NCBI RefSeq assembly: GCF_009930815.1
Contig: NZ_CP022222.1
Span: 7,172,501 to 7,236,500 of the forward strand
Source of the DNA: Bradyrhizobium sp. CCBAU 051011
Lineage (GTDB): Bacteria > Pseudomonadota > Alphaproteobacteria > Rhizobiales > Xanthobacteraceae
Length of the DNA: 64,000 nt
Direction: 5' to 3'
Shown: positions 48,843 through 58,903 of the stretch, piece after piece
How the letters are laid out: each line of letters opens with the position of its first letter
Position numbering within the stretch: the stretch's first letter is position 1
Position numbers and translations under genes: made by a program
Notes under the pieces: generated by a model
What the model was told of the DNA's origin: nothing
Seen by the model: only the letters and a program-made list of their open reading frames with translations
Database searches by the model: none

Positions 48843-49696
48843 GCTGCTAACCCCTGGATGAACAGGCCGGCTTTGTCCGCGGCCTCGATCATGGCTTGCG
48901 AGTCGGCGGCAATCGTATGGCCGGCGATCACGGCGATGCCGGCGAGCCCGGCTTTCGCGGCGCCGTCGATGGTTTTGGCGCCCACCGTCGGCAGGTCGAA
49001 GCGCAAATCCTGGCCGCTCTTCGGCGCCTTCACCAGCACGCCGCGGCCGGATTTGGCTCTGATACGCCCGGCCTCGCGCAGCCGCGCCACGCGTGCGAGC
49101 AGCCCATCGGTGCCCTCGATGTCCTCGACCGCCACCACGTGCCCGTCAATCACGACCACGGCCTGGCCGATGTCGAAGGGACCGAGCGCGCCGAGCACCT
49201 CCCGCCCCCTGGCGATATCGGCCAGAGCGGCCGGATCGGGCGTGGCGCGGGCAATGTTTCCTTCCGGCATCAGAATATCGGGCGCGACATCCCTGATGCC
49301 GACCATTCGAAAACCGTCCTGTTCGAGGATGCGGCCGATGCCCGACAGCAGATGATCGTCGCCGCCGCGAAATGCCGCCAGGACATGGCCGATGACGCGC
49401 AGCGTTCCCCAGTCCAGCCGGATTTCCGACAGCGCCGGCCGCAGCAGCGTGCCGATGAAGATCAGATCGCGGCAGCCCTCGCTGCGGAACAACTTTGTCG
49501 CGCGGCCGAGTTGTCCGACCGAAATCCAGTGATGACGGTAGCGTTCGACCCCACCCGGATCGCAGGCGCCGCGCAGCGCGAACAGCACCGGCGCGATCCC
49601 CCGCGCGGCAAGCGAATCCGCCACCGCGAACGGCATTGCGCCGCCGCCTGCGATGACGCCGACCGGCGATGAAATGTCGGAGGCCGCTGAGATCAT
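48839..49696 (-). CDS. lpxI: UDP-2,3-diacylglucosamine diphosphatase LpxI
   Basis: The 285-residue LpxI replaces LpxH in alphaproteobacteria and makes lipid X. It has the Rossmann-like N-terminal half (SPVGVIAGGGAMPFAVADSLAARG) and the conserved C-terminal half with GTDGLLARVARLR, GVLVKAPKSGQDLRFDLPTVG (catalytic Asp region) and IDGAAKAGLAGIAVIAG. It lies between lpxA (19 bases upstream) and lpxB (4-base overlap), the standard order. Confidence 0.95.
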   Translation of the reverse strand: MISAASDISSPVGVIAGGGAMPFAVADSLAARGIAPVLFALRGACDPGGVERYRHHWISVGQLGRATKLFRSEGCRDLIFIGTLLRPALSEIRLDWGTLRVIGHVLAAFRGGDDHLLSGIGRILEQDGFRMVGIRDVAPDILMPEGNIARATPDPAALADIARGREVLGALGPFDIGQAVVVIDGHVVAVEDIEGTDGLLARVARLREAGRIRAKSGRGVLVKAPKSGQDLRFDLPTVGAKTIDGAAKAGLAGIAVIAGHTIAADSQAMIEAADKAGLFIQGLAA

Positions 49697-49715
49697 GGCT
49701 GCGGCGATCCCGTCA

Positions 49716-50519
49716 TCACTGCCTGTGGCCGTCGTCGGCGGGAAGGCAAAGCGCGCGATGCTTGCCCTGCTCGATGAAGGCGAGGATTTCGGCGATCGCC
49801 GGGTCCTCGCCGGCCAACGGCTGCACCGCGCTCAGCCGCTCGGCAAAGATGCCGGGGCCGTGAAACAGCTTCTGGTAGAACGAGCGCACTTTCGCCAGCC
49901 GCTCCTTGGTGAACTTGCGGCGCTTCATGCCGATGATGTTGAGGCCTTCGAGAGCGGCATACTGGCCGTTGACGAGGCCGAATGGAATGACGTCGCCGCG
50001 CACGCCGCAGACGCCGCCGACCATCACCTGCGGCCCGATCCGCGTGAACTGGTGCACGGCCGATAACCCGCCGATGAAGACGAAATCGCCGATCTCGCAA
50101 TGGCCGCCGAGCGTCGCCGAGGTCGCGAAAATCACGTCATTGCCGACCTGGCAATCGTGCCCGACATGGCTGCAGTTCATGAAGTAGCCGCGCTCGCCGA
50201 CCCGCGTCACGCCGCCGCCGGCGACCGTGCCGGCGTTCATGGTCGAGGACTCGCGGATGGTGCAGCCCGCACCGATCTCGAGCCTCGTCAGTTCGCCCTT
50301 GTAACTCAGCGATTGCGGCGGCGTGCCGAGCGAGACGAACGGATAGATCGTGCAGCCGTCGCCGATCGTGGTCTGCGCAGTGACGTGCACATGCGCGATC
50401 AACTTGCAGTTGGCGCCGATGATGACATGGGGCCCGATGATGCAATAGGGACCGATCGTCGTCCCCTCGCCGATCACAGCGCCATCCTCAACCCGCGCGG
50501 TTGGATCGATCGTACCCAT
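49716..50519 (-). CDS. lpxA: UDP-N-acetylglucosamine O-acyltransferase
   Basis: The 267-residue left-handed beta-helix protein with hexapeptide repeats starts lipid A synthesis by adding a hydroxyacyl chain to UDP-GlcNAc. The catalytic His lies in MNCSHVGHDCQVGND, and GGLSAVHQFTRIG is the family signature. A C-terminal helical domain follows (KRRKFTKERLAKVRSFYQKLF). The ATG at 50519 is chosen; a TTG one codon before also fits. In relatives lpxA follows fabZ within a few bases; here 1.55 kb with two genes has been inserted. Confidence 0.96.
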   Translation of the reverse strand: MGTIDPTARVEDGAVIGEGTTIGPYCIIGPHVIIGANCKLIAHVHVTAQTTIGDGCTIYPFVSLGTPPQSLSYKGELTRLEIGAGCTIRESSTMNAGTVAGGGVTRVGERGYFMNCSHVGHDCQVGNDVIFATSATLGGHCEIGDFVFIGGLSAVHQFTRIGPQVMVGGVCGVRGDVIPFGLVNGQYAALEGLNIIGMKRRKFTKERLAKVRSFYQKLFHGPGIFAERLSAVQPLAGEDPAIAEILAFIEQGKHRALCLPADDGHRQ

Positions 50520-50689
50520 CAACTAAGCCCAGCCCATCCGTTGCACGCGAATATCTCGCGTTTTCCGGTGGTTAGCGCGGCATCCCAAGGCTGTCTAGTG
50601 ACGTATGGTTACGGCGTGTTGCGAATCGTCCGGTCCGCAATGTCCGCGGTCGGCCGGTCCTCGCCGGACGTCAGAGCGATCCTGCGGCG

Positions 50690-51043
50690 TCAGGTCATGC
50701 TGCCGGGCATGAAGCAGCGAATCGAAATTCCGGCCGTGCCCTTGATCGGCCAGACCATCGTCCTGCCCACGCGATTCGGCACCGTGATGAGGGCGTCGTC
50801 GGGGACGTCGATCCACTGGCCCTCGAGGCGCACGCGATAGTGACCGTCCTTCGATTCCCAATCGACGTCGGCAACCGCTGAGCCGTCGGCATCGGAGCAG
50901 CACGGCCCCTTGCCGCTTCTCAAGCTATCGAACCAGGATTTGAGCGGAGAATTGGCGTAACGGCCGTCGTCGCGTGCCATTGCGCTACCAGCGAAAACAG
51001 CGGCCGAGCCTATCAGCACAACGGCAGTTGTCAGGCGTTTCAT
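50690..51043 (-). CDS. Small secreted protein of unknown function, 117 aa
   Basis: A signal peptide (MKRLTTAVVLIGSAAVFAGSAMA) precedes DDGRYANSPLKSWFDSLRSGKGPCCSDADG, then a beta-rich domain (VADVDWESKDGHYRVRLEGQWIDVPDDALITVPNRVGRTMVWP) and a final Cys in IRCFMPGSMT. The GPCCSDADG motif with a final Cys suggests a disulfide-stabilised periplasmic protein of a family frequent in Bradyrhizobium, with no assigned role. It interrupts the fabZ-lpxA junction. The 50520-50689 stretch holds only the lpxA upstream region. Confidence 0.8.
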   Translation of the reverse strand: MKRLTTAVVLIGSAAVFAGSAMARDDGRYANSPLKSWFDSLRSGKGPCCSDADGSAVADVDWESKDGHYRVRLEGQWIDVPDDALITVPNRVGRTMVWPIKGTAGISIRCFMPGSMT

Positions 51044-51292
51044 GCGGCAATCTCAACAGTGACCTGCCACCGGAAATCACGAGTCAGTCGATTGGACCGA
51101 AGTTCCAATGCGCCATGCTCACGCTGACGGCATGGCCACACGGAGTGACAGGCACATGCTCCGTCAACGTCCCGAAATTGTCGAGTATACCCGCGTATAG
51201 TCACGCCTGACCGTTGCAGACAGTGCGCGGTGACAGTTCACACCAACGGCGCTCCTCACGCGCAGGCAACTGCCGACCTCGCAATATTCTCT

Positions 51293-51928
51293 CTAGCTGC
51301 CTGCCTGCGCGATCCACTCGCTTGCCTGCACCCGCGTGAAGAGGACGGCCGGGCCCGAGGCGCTGGTCTTGTACACCAGTGCCTCGCCTTCGCGGATATC
51401 GGCAAATTCCTTGCCGAAGGCATCGGCGACGTTGGTCTTGTGCGTCACCGCCAGATTGTTGACGCCGGCTTTCGGAGCCACGTTGACGAGGTCGCGCACG
51501 GCGCGTCCCGCCTTGGCGTTCTTGCCGTCGGGGTTAGCCATCGCCGACGAACTGCCGGCGCCGCTGTCGGTCAATTCGTCCACCGCAGCCACGTCCTTGC
51601 CGCCAATCAGCTTACCAGTCTCCACTGCACGGTTGAGCCGGCTGGTGTAGACTTCGCCGACCGGCACCCCCAGTTTCGCAAGCGCCGCCCCAAGCTCGCG
51701 TGCCATGGCGCGGCCCTTCTCGCTCAGTTGCCGCTGCGCGCTCATGTCGTCGAACTTGAAGGGATAGATGTCCTTCTGGCTATCGTCGGTGGCGCCGTGC
51801 CGAAACACGATGACGTAGCCACCGCCCTTCAGCGACGATACCAGACCATCCAGATCAGCCGCGTAACTTGGCGGCGACGTCAGCAGAAAAATGACCAAAC
51901 ACGAAATAATAGACGCAAGCCTGTTCAC
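51293..51928 (-). CDS. Secreted histidine phosphatase family protein
   Basis: The 211-residue product has a signal peptide (MNRLASIISCLVIFLLTSPPSYA). The catalytic motif is VIVFRHGATDDS near residue 43, with EVYTSRLNRAVETGKLIGG as the second arginine segment and NNLAVTHKTNVADAF carrying the second histidine. It belongs to the branch-1 histidine phosphatase superfamily and acts outside the cytoplasm; its substrate is unknown. It lies between fabZ and the 117-aa secreted gene on the same strand. Gaps of 249 and 145 bases on either side suggest its own promoter. Confidence 0.88.
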   Translation of the reverse strand: MNRLASIISCLVIFLLTSPPSYAADLDGLVSSLKGGGYVIVFRHGATDDSQKDIYPFKFDDMSAQRQLSEKGRAMARELGAALAKLGVPVGEVYTSRLNRAVETGKLIGGKDVAAVDELTDSGAGSSSAMANPDGKNAKAGRAVRDLVNVAPKAGVNNLAVTHKTNVADAFGKEFADIREGEALVYKTSASGPAVLFTRVQASEWIAQAGS

Positions 51929-52073
51929 GGGAAGCCTCCGTTGAAAAAGCGTGGCCCCAAACCGGACTTATGCGGAAAATTTCATCAATCGCCTCGGCGT
52001 GGGTTCCACTACCAACGATTGAGCAGAGATATCAGGAAGACGTCGGTTGTGTGACGGATAAATTCAATTCGGC

Positions 52074-52535
52074 TCAATCCGTCAGCATCGCGCCGACGTC
52101 GGCCTCGGCGACCACGCTGCCATTCACCTTGGCGTCGCCGTGAAACCACCACATCGCCTTGCGGCGGCCGATCGAGCGCATGTGATACTCGATGGTATCG
52201 CCGGGCATCACGGGTTTTCGGAATTTGCACTTGTCGATGGTCAGGAAGTAGACCGCCCGCGGCTTCTCGGTGCCTTCGACCGACTTGATGCCGATGACGC
52301 CGGCGGTCTGCGCCATGGCCTCGATCATCATCACGCCGGGATAGACCGGACGCTCGGGAAAATGGCCGAGAAACGGCGGCTCGTTGAAGGTGACGTTCTT
52401 GATACCGATCCCACTGTAATCGGTCCGGATCTTGATCACCCGGTCGATCAGCAGCATCGGATAGCGGTGCGGGAGCGTCTTGAGGATCTCGTTGATATCC
52501 ACGAGCTCGAACCTGACCGGTGCCTCCTCCATCAC
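52074..52535 (-). CDS. fabZ: 3-hydroxyacyl-[acyl-carrier-protein] dehydratase FabZ
   Basis: The 153-residue hotdog-fold dehydratase works in fatty-acid elongation and balances hydroxyacyl-ACP use with LpxA and LpxD. Catalytic His is in [21 protein letters not shown], with Glu in the same segment; [12 protein letters not shown] precedes it. Its ATG overlaps the lpxD stop by 4 bases. lpxA, normally next, is displaced by two inserted genes. Confidence 0.96.
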   Translation of the reverse strand: MMEEAPVRFELVDINEILKTLPHRYPMLLIDRVIKIRTDYSGIGIKNVTFNEPPFLGHFPERPVYPGVMMIEAMAQTAGVIGIKSVEGTEKPRAVYFLTIDKCKFRKPVMPGDTIEYHMRSIGRRKAMWWFHGDAKVNGSVVAEADVGAMLTD

Positions 52536-53599
52536 TCCTGTCCTTCGCCTTTCGGATCGGCCGTGCCGCCCTGTGCCAGCCGCTCCACTGCAACGATCTC
52601 TCTAAACCACTGCCTGGTTGGTTTGGCAAAATGACCGCCCCAGCGGCCGTTCGGCGGAATGTCGTCCTTGACCGCGCTCATGGCCGTGACCTGGGCGCCG
52701 TCGCCGATCTTGAGGTGATTGTTGATACCCACCTTCGCCCCCAGCGCGACGTTGTCACCGATCGTCAGGCTGCCCGCGAGCCCGATCTGGGCCGCGAGCA
52801 GGCAGTGCCTGCCGATAGTCACATTGTGGCCGATCTGGACCTGATTGTCGATTTTGGTCCCCTCGCCGATCACCGTATCCCGGAGGCTGCCGCGGTCGAT
52901 GCAGGTGCCGGCACCGATCTCGACATCGTTCTGGATCAGGACGCGGCCGGTCTGAGGCACCTTCAGGTGGCCCTCGGGGCCGAAGAAGATGAAGCCATAG
53001 CCGTCCTGGCCGATGCTGCAAGCGGGATGGATCAGGACGTTGTTGCCGATCAGGGCGAACTGAATCGCGGTCCGCGCGCCGACATTGCAGTCGCGGCCGA
53101 TCTTGACGTCGGCGCCGATCACCGCGCCGGCGCCGATCACGGTACCAGTGCCGATCTCGACCCGCGGGCCGATCACCGCCAGCGGATCAACGATGACACC
53201 GTCCTCGAGATGGGCGGACGGGTCGATGATCGCCGACGGCGCGATGCCGTCATTGTCGAACCAGGATTGCGGACGAAGCGCGTCGGCGTGCCATTCGCGC
53301 GCCAGCTTCACGAAGGCGCGGAACGGCTGGGCCGCCCGCAGCACCGCCACATGGGCTGGCACCTGGGCTTCGAAACGCGGGCTGACCAGGCAGGCGCCGG
53401 CCTTGGTCGCCTTGAGCTGATCGGCATATTTGAGGTTGTCGAAGAACGCCAGATGCATGGGACCGGCTTCGTCGAGCGAAGCGAGGCCCCTGATCACATC
53501 ACCGCCCCGCGCGGGATCGGCCAATACCGCTCCCGTCAACGCGGCCAGCTCGGCCAGCGTCGAGGAAGGAGGTTGCTTGAAGAATATCGGCTGCGCCAT
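52532..53599 (-). CDS. lpxD: UDP-3-O-(3-hydroxyacyl)glucosamine N-acyltransferase
   Basis: The 355-residue product starts at [13 protein letters not shown]; the longer in-frame extension to 53653 lacks similarity. The N-terminal uridine-binding domain is followed by a long left-handed beta-helix of hexapeptide repeats (about 105-290) with the catalytic His region in [22 protein letters not shown], and a C-terminal helix. It adds the second hydroxyacyl chain in lipid A synthesis. The 4-base overlap with fabZ shows translational coupling. Confidence 0.95.
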   Translation of the reverse strand: MAQPIFFKQPPSSTLAELAALTGAVLADPARGGDVIRGLASLDEAGPMHLAFFDNLKYADQLKATKAGACLVSPRFEAQVPAHVAVLRAAQPFRAFVKLAREWHADALRPQSWFDNDGIAPSAIIDPSAHLEDGVIVDPLAVIGPRVEIGTGTVIGAGAVIGADVKIGRDCNVGARTAIQFALIGNNVLIHPACSIGQDGYGFIFFGPEGHLKVPQTGRVLIQNDVEIGAGTCIDRGSLRDTVIGEGTKIDNQVQIGHNVTIGRHCLLAAQIGLAGSLTIGDNVALGAKVGINNHLKIGDGAQVTAMSAVKDDIPPNGRWGGHFAKPTRQWFREIVAVERLAQGGTADPKGEGQE

Positions 53600-53688
53600 T
53601 CCATCCGCCGCAGTCCGGCCGGCCTTCACACCGGGGTGCCGTCTCCGAAGCAACGGAGCCGACCCCTCCTCTTATTCCGTGGTGCTCT

Positions 53689-53722
53689 CGTCTCCCGGAC
53701 CTTACGTCCGGTCGCTTCGAGA
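53689..53722 (-). terminator. Nested hairpin between bamA and lpxD
   Basis: CCGGAC (53695-53700) pairs with GTCCGG (53706-53711), and outer CGTCTC and GAGACG can pair around it. It lies 5-38 bases after the bamA stop. No T-run follows, so it may be an attenuator or RNA-processing site instead of a full terminator. Confidence 0.35.
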
Positions 53723-53726
53723 CGCC

Positions 53727-56291
53727 TTAGAACGATGTGCCACCGCCAAACTTGAATTGCTGCACGCGGTCAAACTGACCCTTCGTAAGCGGAACCGCAT
53801 AGTCGAAGCGCAGCGGACCGAACGGCGAAGCCCAGATGATGCCGACACCCACCGAGGTGCGTACCAAGTTGCCGTCGTCATACTGCAATCCCAAACAGGT
53901 TCCGGCGTTGGCATTCGGGGATTGCGTCGGCGGGACGCAGCCAGGCACGTTCACCTCACCCGTTGCCGCCCACGACGTCGGCCCCTTGTAGTCCCATAGT
54001 CCGCCAGCGTCGGCATAGACCGAGCCCTTGAGCCCGACTTCCTTCGGCAGGAACCAGAACGGCATCTGCAGTTCGAACGAAGCGCCCCAGTACTTGGTGC
54101 CGCCCAGCGCGTCACGCGTGCCGAAGGGGTTGAGATCGCGCGGACCGATGCCGTTCGGCGCGAAACCGCGAACGAGGTTCGGGCCCATCTGGAAGTGATC
54201 GAGCATGCGCAGCTCGCTGCCGCCGAACTGGTTCAGCATGCCGCCCTGGAGGTGGATCAGGCCGACGATATCGGCGACCAGCGGGGTGTAGTACTTCGCG
54301 TCGATCGCGGACTTGATGTACTTCACGTCGCCGCCGAGGCCGGCGAAGTCCTGTTTCCAGTCAATCAGCAAGCCGTCGGTCGGGTTCTTGTTATTGTCCA
54401 GCGTGTTGTAGTTCAGCGAATAGCCGACCGACGAAGTCAGCGCCTTGCCGCTCTGCAACTCCCGGCGAATGGGCAGCGAAGCTTCGCCATCGCTGTAACA
54501 CCACAGGCCGGCACCGGAAGTGTCCGTGGCGGTTTGGCCTCCCGACGTGATCGATCCGCCGTTAGGTGCGCCCACCAGATTCGCAAAGGCCGGCGATGGG
54601 TTGAACGCGAGCAACGAGTTCGATGAGTTGTTGTTGCAGTTCGCGAGCGTGCTCGGCAGCTGGATTTCCTGCTGGTAGATCGAGTAGCGCAACTGCAGCG
54701 CGAGGTCTTCACGCAGGGTGAAGCCGAGCCGCGGGCTGAAGCCAAGCGTCTTGGTGCCGTAGGCAATGTAGCTGTTGGCCAATTGCTCGCGATAGAACAG
54801 GTCGAGGCCGAGCGCGACGCGATAGTCAAACAGATAGGGGTCGACGAACGACAGCGAACCGCCGCGCGCGTACTGGCCATAGGTCACGGCTGCCTTCGCA
54901 TACAGGCCGCGGCCGAGGAAGTTGCGCTCGGAAATGCTGACTTCGGCCAGCGCACCGTCCGTGGTCGAGTAACCGCCCGACACCGAGAAGTCGCCGGTCG
55001 ACTTCTCTTCGAGGTCGACGACCAGGATCACGCGGTCGGTCGACGAGCCGGGCTCGGTCAGGATCTTCACGGCCTTGAAGAAGTCGAGGTTCTTCAGCCG
55101 GCGCTCGGCACGGTCGACCAGCGCACGGTTGTAGGCGTCGCCTTCGGACAGATCGAACTCGCGACGGATCACGTAATCACGGGTGCGGGTGTTGCCGCGG
55201 ATATTGATGCGCTCGATATAGGTTCGCGGGCCTTCATCGACGGCGAACACGATCGAAACGGTGTGCTGCTCGAAATTGCGATCGCCGCGCGGGCGCACCA
55301 CGGCGAACGCGTAGCCGCGCCGTGAGGCCTCGATCTGCATTTCCTCCACGGATTTCTCGAGTGCTTCGGCATTGTAGACCGAGCCGACGGCGACGCGCGA
55401 GAAGCTGCGCATCGAGGCCGCATCGAGGGTTGGAATCGAGGTCTGGAAATCGACGGAGGCAACGCGATATTGCTGCCCTTCCTCGATCTTGAAGGTGACG
55501 AGGAAGCCCTTCTTGTCGGGATCATACTCGGTCAGCGCGGCAATCACCTGGACGTCGGCGTAACCGTTCTTGAGATAGAAGCGACGAATCAGGTCGCGGT
55601 CGGCCTCGACCCGGTCCGGATCGTAGACGTCGGCGCCGCCGAGGAAGCTCAGCAGGTTCGATTCGCGGGTCTTGATGACGTCCTTCAGGCGATAGGACGA
55701 ATACGCGACGTTGCCGACGAACTCGATCGACCTGACGCCGGTCTTGGTGCCCTCGGTGATCGTAAAGATCAGGTCGACGCGGTTGTTCGGCTGCTCGATG
55801 ATTTCAGGGGTCACGCGCACGTCGTAGCGGCCGGAGCGCCGGTAGATTTCAGCGATTCGCTGGGCATCCGACTGAACCATCGGGCGCGAGAACGTGCCGC
55901 GCGGCTTGGACTGGATTTCGGCCGAGAGCTGCTCGTCCTTGACCTTCTTGTTGCCTTCGAAGGCGATGCGCCCGATCACGGCATTTTCGACCACGGTCAC
56001 GACCAGCCGGCCGCCGACCTGGTTGATTCGCACGTCCTGGAACAGGCCGGTCTCGATCAGCGCCTTCAGACCATCGTCGATCTGGGCCTGCCCGAGGCGG
56101 CCGCCAGGTCCTGGCTTGAAATAGGAACGGATGGTCTCGACTTCGACACGCCGGTTCCCCTCAACGGCGATCGACGCCACTGTCTGGGCCGCAGCCGGCA
56201 CAGACACCAGCGCGCCCCCCATCGGCGCGGCCAACATGATCAGAGTGCCCAGCAGAGCCCCCCGCACTCGCATTCCCAACATCATGCGCAA
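53727..56291 (-). CDS. bamA: Outer-membrane protein assembly factor BamA
   Basis: The 854-residue protein has a signal peptide (MRMMLGMRVRGALLGTLIML then APMGGALVSVPAAAQ). Five POTRA domains follow (about 38-440; first one SIAVEGNRRVEVETIRSYF), then a 16-strand beta-barrel. The barrel has the L6 signature in NLVRGFAPNGIGPRD and a final-strand end FGGGTSF with terminal Phe. BamA folds and inserts outer-membrane proteins. It follows rseP by 165 bases on the minus strand; that gap is AT-richer and may hold an internal promoter. Confidence 0.97.
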   Translation of the reverse strand: MRMMLGMRVRGALLGTLIMLAAPMGGALVSVPAAAQTVASIAVEGNRRVEVETIRSYFKPGPGGRLGQAQIDDGLKALIETGLFQDVRINQVGGRLVVTVVENAVIGRIAFEGNKKVKDEQLSAEIQSKPRGTFSRPMVQSDAQRIAEIYRRSGRYDVRVTPEIIEQPNNRVDLIFTITEGTKTGVRSIEFVGNVAYSSYRLKDVIKTRESNLLSFLGGADVYDPDRVEADRDLIRRFYLKNGYADVQVIAALTEYDPDKKGFLVTFKIEEGQQYRVASVDFQTSIPTLDAASMRSFSRVAVGSVYNAEALEKSVEEMQIEASRRGYAFAVVRPRGDRNFEQHTVSIVFAVDEGPRTYIERINIRGNTRTRDYVIRREFDLSEGDAYNRALVDRAERRLKNLDFFKAVKILTEPGSSTDRVILVVDLEEKSTGDFSVSGGYSTTDGALAEVSISERNFLGRGLYAKAAVTYGQYARGGSLSFVDPYLFDYRVALGLDLFYREQLANSYIAYGTKTLGFSPRLGFTLREDLALQLRYSIYQQEIQLPSTLANCNNNSSNSLLAFNPSPAFANLVGAPNGGSITSGGQTATDTSGAGLWCYSDGEASLPIRRELQSGKALTSSVGYSLNYNTLDNNKNPTDGLLIDWKQDFAGLGGDVKYIKSAIDAKYYTPLVADIVGLIHLQGGMLNQFGGSELRMLDHFQMGPNLVRGFAPNGIGPRDLNPFGTRDALGGTKYWGASFELQMPFWFLPKEVGLKGSVYADAGGLWDYKGPTSWAATGEVNVPGCVPPTQSPNANAGTCLGLQYDDGNLVRTSVGVGIIWASPFGPLRFDYAVPLTKGQFDRVQQFKFGGGTSF

Positions 56292-56456
56292 CGCGCCCTC
56301 GTCATTGCATGCCGGCCCGTACCCCTACGAACCGGCAGATTCCCAAGTTGCATTGCTTGTAGCTAATTTCGACAGGGGGGCAAACCAGACTTCACGCGGC
56401 AATTCCAATTTCATTCCAAGGCGTTGCCAATGGGCAACGTCACAAAAAAGCCGCTA

Positions 56457-57632
56457 CTACGATCTTCCGAACAGCCCCTTCAGCCACGGCACCTGATGGA
56501 AATCGTTATAGAAAGCGAACACCATCAGCATCAGCACCAGAACAAGCCCCACGCGGAACCCGTATTCCTGCGATTTTTCCGACAATGGGCGTCCCCGCAG
56601 CACCTCGGCCGTGTAGAACATAAGGTGGCCGCCATCCAGCAAGGGAACCGGGAACAGGTTCAGCAGTCCGATCGAAATGGACAGCACCGCTGCCAGATGC
56701 AGCAAGGGAATCAGCCCCAGCGTGGCCACCTGCCCTGAAATCTGCGCGATCCGAATCGGCCCGCCGATCTGGTCCGCGCTGGCCCGGCCGGTGAAGATGT
56801 TGCCGATATAGGACAGCGTCTGCTCGATAACGAACCAGGTTTCCTTGATTCCGAGCCAGAGCGCGGTCGCCGGATCGACCTTCTCGGTCGTCACTTCGCC
56901 CGGCGAGGTTGCGCGGGTGATGCCGAGAATCCCGAGCCGCTGCGTGTTTCCGAACGGATCCTTCACTTCACGCAGTTCCGGCGTGCCCTTCAATTGCAGC
57001 GCGGAATCGCCGCGCTTGACGGTGAAGGTCAGGGTGTCGCCAGCACGCACGCTGACTAGCCGCTGCATGTCGGAAAAGCTGCCGACCTTCTTGCCGTCGA
57101 TGGCGGTGACGATGTCGCCGACCTGGAAGCCCGCCCGCTCGGCGGCGCTCGCGGCTTCGATCTTGTCGACGCGCGCCGTCGTGCTCGGCTTGCCGAAGAA
57201 GGTGAACAGGCAGGTGAAGATGACGATTGCGAGAATGAAATTCGCGATCGGACCGGCGGCCACGATGGCGGCGCGGGCGCCGACTTTCTTGTGATGGAAG
57301 CTGCCAGCCCGCTCTTCGTCGCTCATGCGGGCAAGCGTTTCGGCCGAAGCCGGCGTCGAGGCTTCCGATTCGTCGCCGAAGAACTTCACATAGCCGCCGA
57401 GCGGGATCGCGGAGATCTTCCAGCGGGTACCATGGCTGTCATTGAAACCGGCGAGTTCCGGCCCGAAACCGAGAGAGAAGGTCAACACCTTCACGCCGGC
57501 CCAGCGGGCGACGAGGAAGTGGCCGAGTTCGTGGAAGAACACGACGATGGTCAGCACAAACAAAAAGGGAATGATATAGCCGATGAGCCCGTGGCCCAAC
57601 GTATTGAAACTGTTTAGAAAAAACTCAATCAT
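56457..57632 (-). CDS. rseP: Site-2 intramembrane metalloprotease RseP
   Basis: The ATG at 57632, with GAGGGGA before it, gives a 391-residue protein; an in-frame upstream extension is not supported. It has the zinc-binding FFHELGHFLVARWAGV in the first helix, a PDZ domain (about 120-250: ERAGFQVGDIVTAIDGKKVGSF), and LNLFPVPLLDGGHL with the third zinc ligand. RseP cleaves membrane-bound anti-sigma factors and signal-peptide remnants. It lies between dxr and bamA, the standard order. Confidence 0.96.
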   Translation of the reverse strand: MIEFFLNSFNTLGHGLIGYIIPFLFVLTIVVFFHELGHFLVARWAGVKVLTFSLGFGPELAGFNDSHGTRWKISAIPLGGYVKFFGDESEASTPASAETLARMSDEERAGSFHHKKVGARAAIVAAGPIANFILAIVIFTCLFTFFGKPSTTARVDKIEAASAAERAGFQVGDIVTAIDGKKVGSFSDMQRLVSVRAGDTLTFTVKRGDSALQLKGTPELREVKDPFGNTQRLGILGITRATSPGEVTTEKVDPATALWLGIKETWFVIEQTLSYIGNIFTGRASADQIGGPIRIAQISGQVATLGLIPLLHLAAVLSISIGLLNLFPVPLLDGGHLMFYTAEVLRGRPLSEKSQEYGFRVGLVLVLMLMVFAFYNDFHQVPWLKGLFGRS

Positions 57633-57675
57633 CAGGTTCCCCTCGACAAGAGCCAAAGGCTCCGTCCCCAACCCT

Positions 57676-58899
57676 CTAGGATGCCTTTAAGGCAATTTGA
57701 GGCAATAGGGAGGCGGCTCTGTTTCGCGCGTTATGGTCAACGGAGATCGCGTCGTCAGCCGAGCTCAGAGGCGCAAGGTTCCCGGTGCGAATCCAGTCAT
57801 TTATGGTGGCCTCGACGAGGCGCGCGATCGACCCGAACTTGATCTTTCCGGCAATGAACGCCGCCACCGCCACCTCATTGGCGGCATTGAACACCGTGGT
57901 CGCGCCACGCCCCGTACGTAACGCCTCGTAGGCCAGCCGCAAGCCCGGAAACCGCTCAAAATCCGGCGCCTCGAAGGTGAGCTGACCGATTTTCGCGAGA
58001 TCGAGCCTCGCCGACGGGCCAACGATTCGCTCGGGCCATCCAAGGCAATGCGCAATCGGGATGCGCATGTCGGGTGCGCCGAGCTGTGCGACCACGGAGC
58101 GATCGGAGAATTCGACCATGCCATGGATGATCGACTGCGGGTGCACGAGAACGTCGATCTCGTCGGCGGAGAGCGCGAAGAGATAGGAAGCTTCGATGAC
58201 TTCGAGGCCCTTGTTCATCATCGAGGCCGAATCGATCGTGATCTTCTGGCCCATGCTCCAGTTCGGATGCTTCAACGCCTGCTCCAGCGTCGCCTGCTCG
58301 ATGTCGGCCGGCGCCCAGGTGCGGAACGGGCCGCCGGATGCGGTGATGATCACGCGCACCAACTCTTCGCGATTGCCGGAAGAGAGCGCCTGAAACAGCG
58401 CGTTGTGCTCGGAATCCGCCGGCAGAATGCAGGCACCGGCTTTTGCCGCGCGCTGCATGAAAAAATCGCCAGCACAGACCAGGCATTCCTTGTTCGCCAA
58501 TGCGACGGCAGCGCCGCGATCGACCGCGGCGAGCGCTGGCTTCAGCCCGGCCGCACCGCTCACCGCCGCCATCACCCAGTCGGCGGGACGTGCCGCGGCC
58601 TCGATGATCGCGCTTTCACCGGCGCCGCATTCGATGTTCGTGCCTGCCAGTGCGTCCTTCAGTTCGCCAAGGCGCGCGGGATCGGCGATTGCCGCGAATC
58701 GTGCGCCGAATTCCTTTGCAAGTTTAGCCAGCGCTTCGACATTGGAATTCGCGGTCAGCGCCTCGACCTGGTAGCGGTCGCGCGCGCCGCGCAGCAAATC
58801 CATGGTGCTGTCGCCGATCGAACCGGTGGCGCCTAGCACCGTGACCGTACGCACGGCGGCCAACGCGGCCTTGTTGTTACGCAATGGAACTGCGCTCAT
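57676..58899 (-). CDS. dxr: 1-deoxy-D-xylulose 5-phosphate reductoisomerase
   Basis: The 407-residue product, from MSAVPLRNN, carries out the NADPH-dependent step of the MEP isoprenoid pathway. Visible are [17 protein letters not shown] (NADPH site), [25 protein letters not shown] (metal and substrate residues), [10 protein letters not shown] and [27 protein letters not shown]. The product feeds undecaprenyl phosphate made by the adjacent uppS. It is 4 bases from cdsA and 43 bases from rseP. Confidence 0.97.
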   Translation of the reverse strand: MSAVPLRNNKAALAAVRTVTVLGATGSIGDSTMDLLRGARDRYQVEALTANSNVEALAKLAKEFGARFAAIADPARLGELKDALAGTNIECGAGESAIIEAAARPADWVMAAVSGAAGLKPALAAVDRGAAVALANKECLVCAGDFFMQRAAKAGACILPADSEHNALFQALSSGNREELVRVIITASGGPFRTWAPADIEQATLEQALKHPNWSMGQKITIDSASMMNKGLEVIEASYLFALSADEIDVLVHPQSIIHGMVEFSDRSVVAQLGAPDMRIPIAHCLGWPERIVGPSARLDLAKIGQLTFEAPDFERFPGLRLAYEALRTGRGATTVFNAANEVAVAAFIAGKIKFGSIARLVEATINDWIRTGNLAPLSSADDAISVDHNARNRAASLLPQIALKAS

Positions 58900-58903
58900 C
58901 CTG

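Noticed and set aside
52520..53755. 411-codon plus-strand frame with acidic repeats opposite lpxD/fabZ
   Set aside because: The repeated D-x-x-x-D pattern is the antisense of the hexapeptide repeats of LpxD.
57770..57800. GGTTCCCGGTGCGAATCC resembling a tRNA T-arm
   Set aside because: It lies inside the dxr coding sequence and no acceptor, D or anticodon stems can be formed around it.
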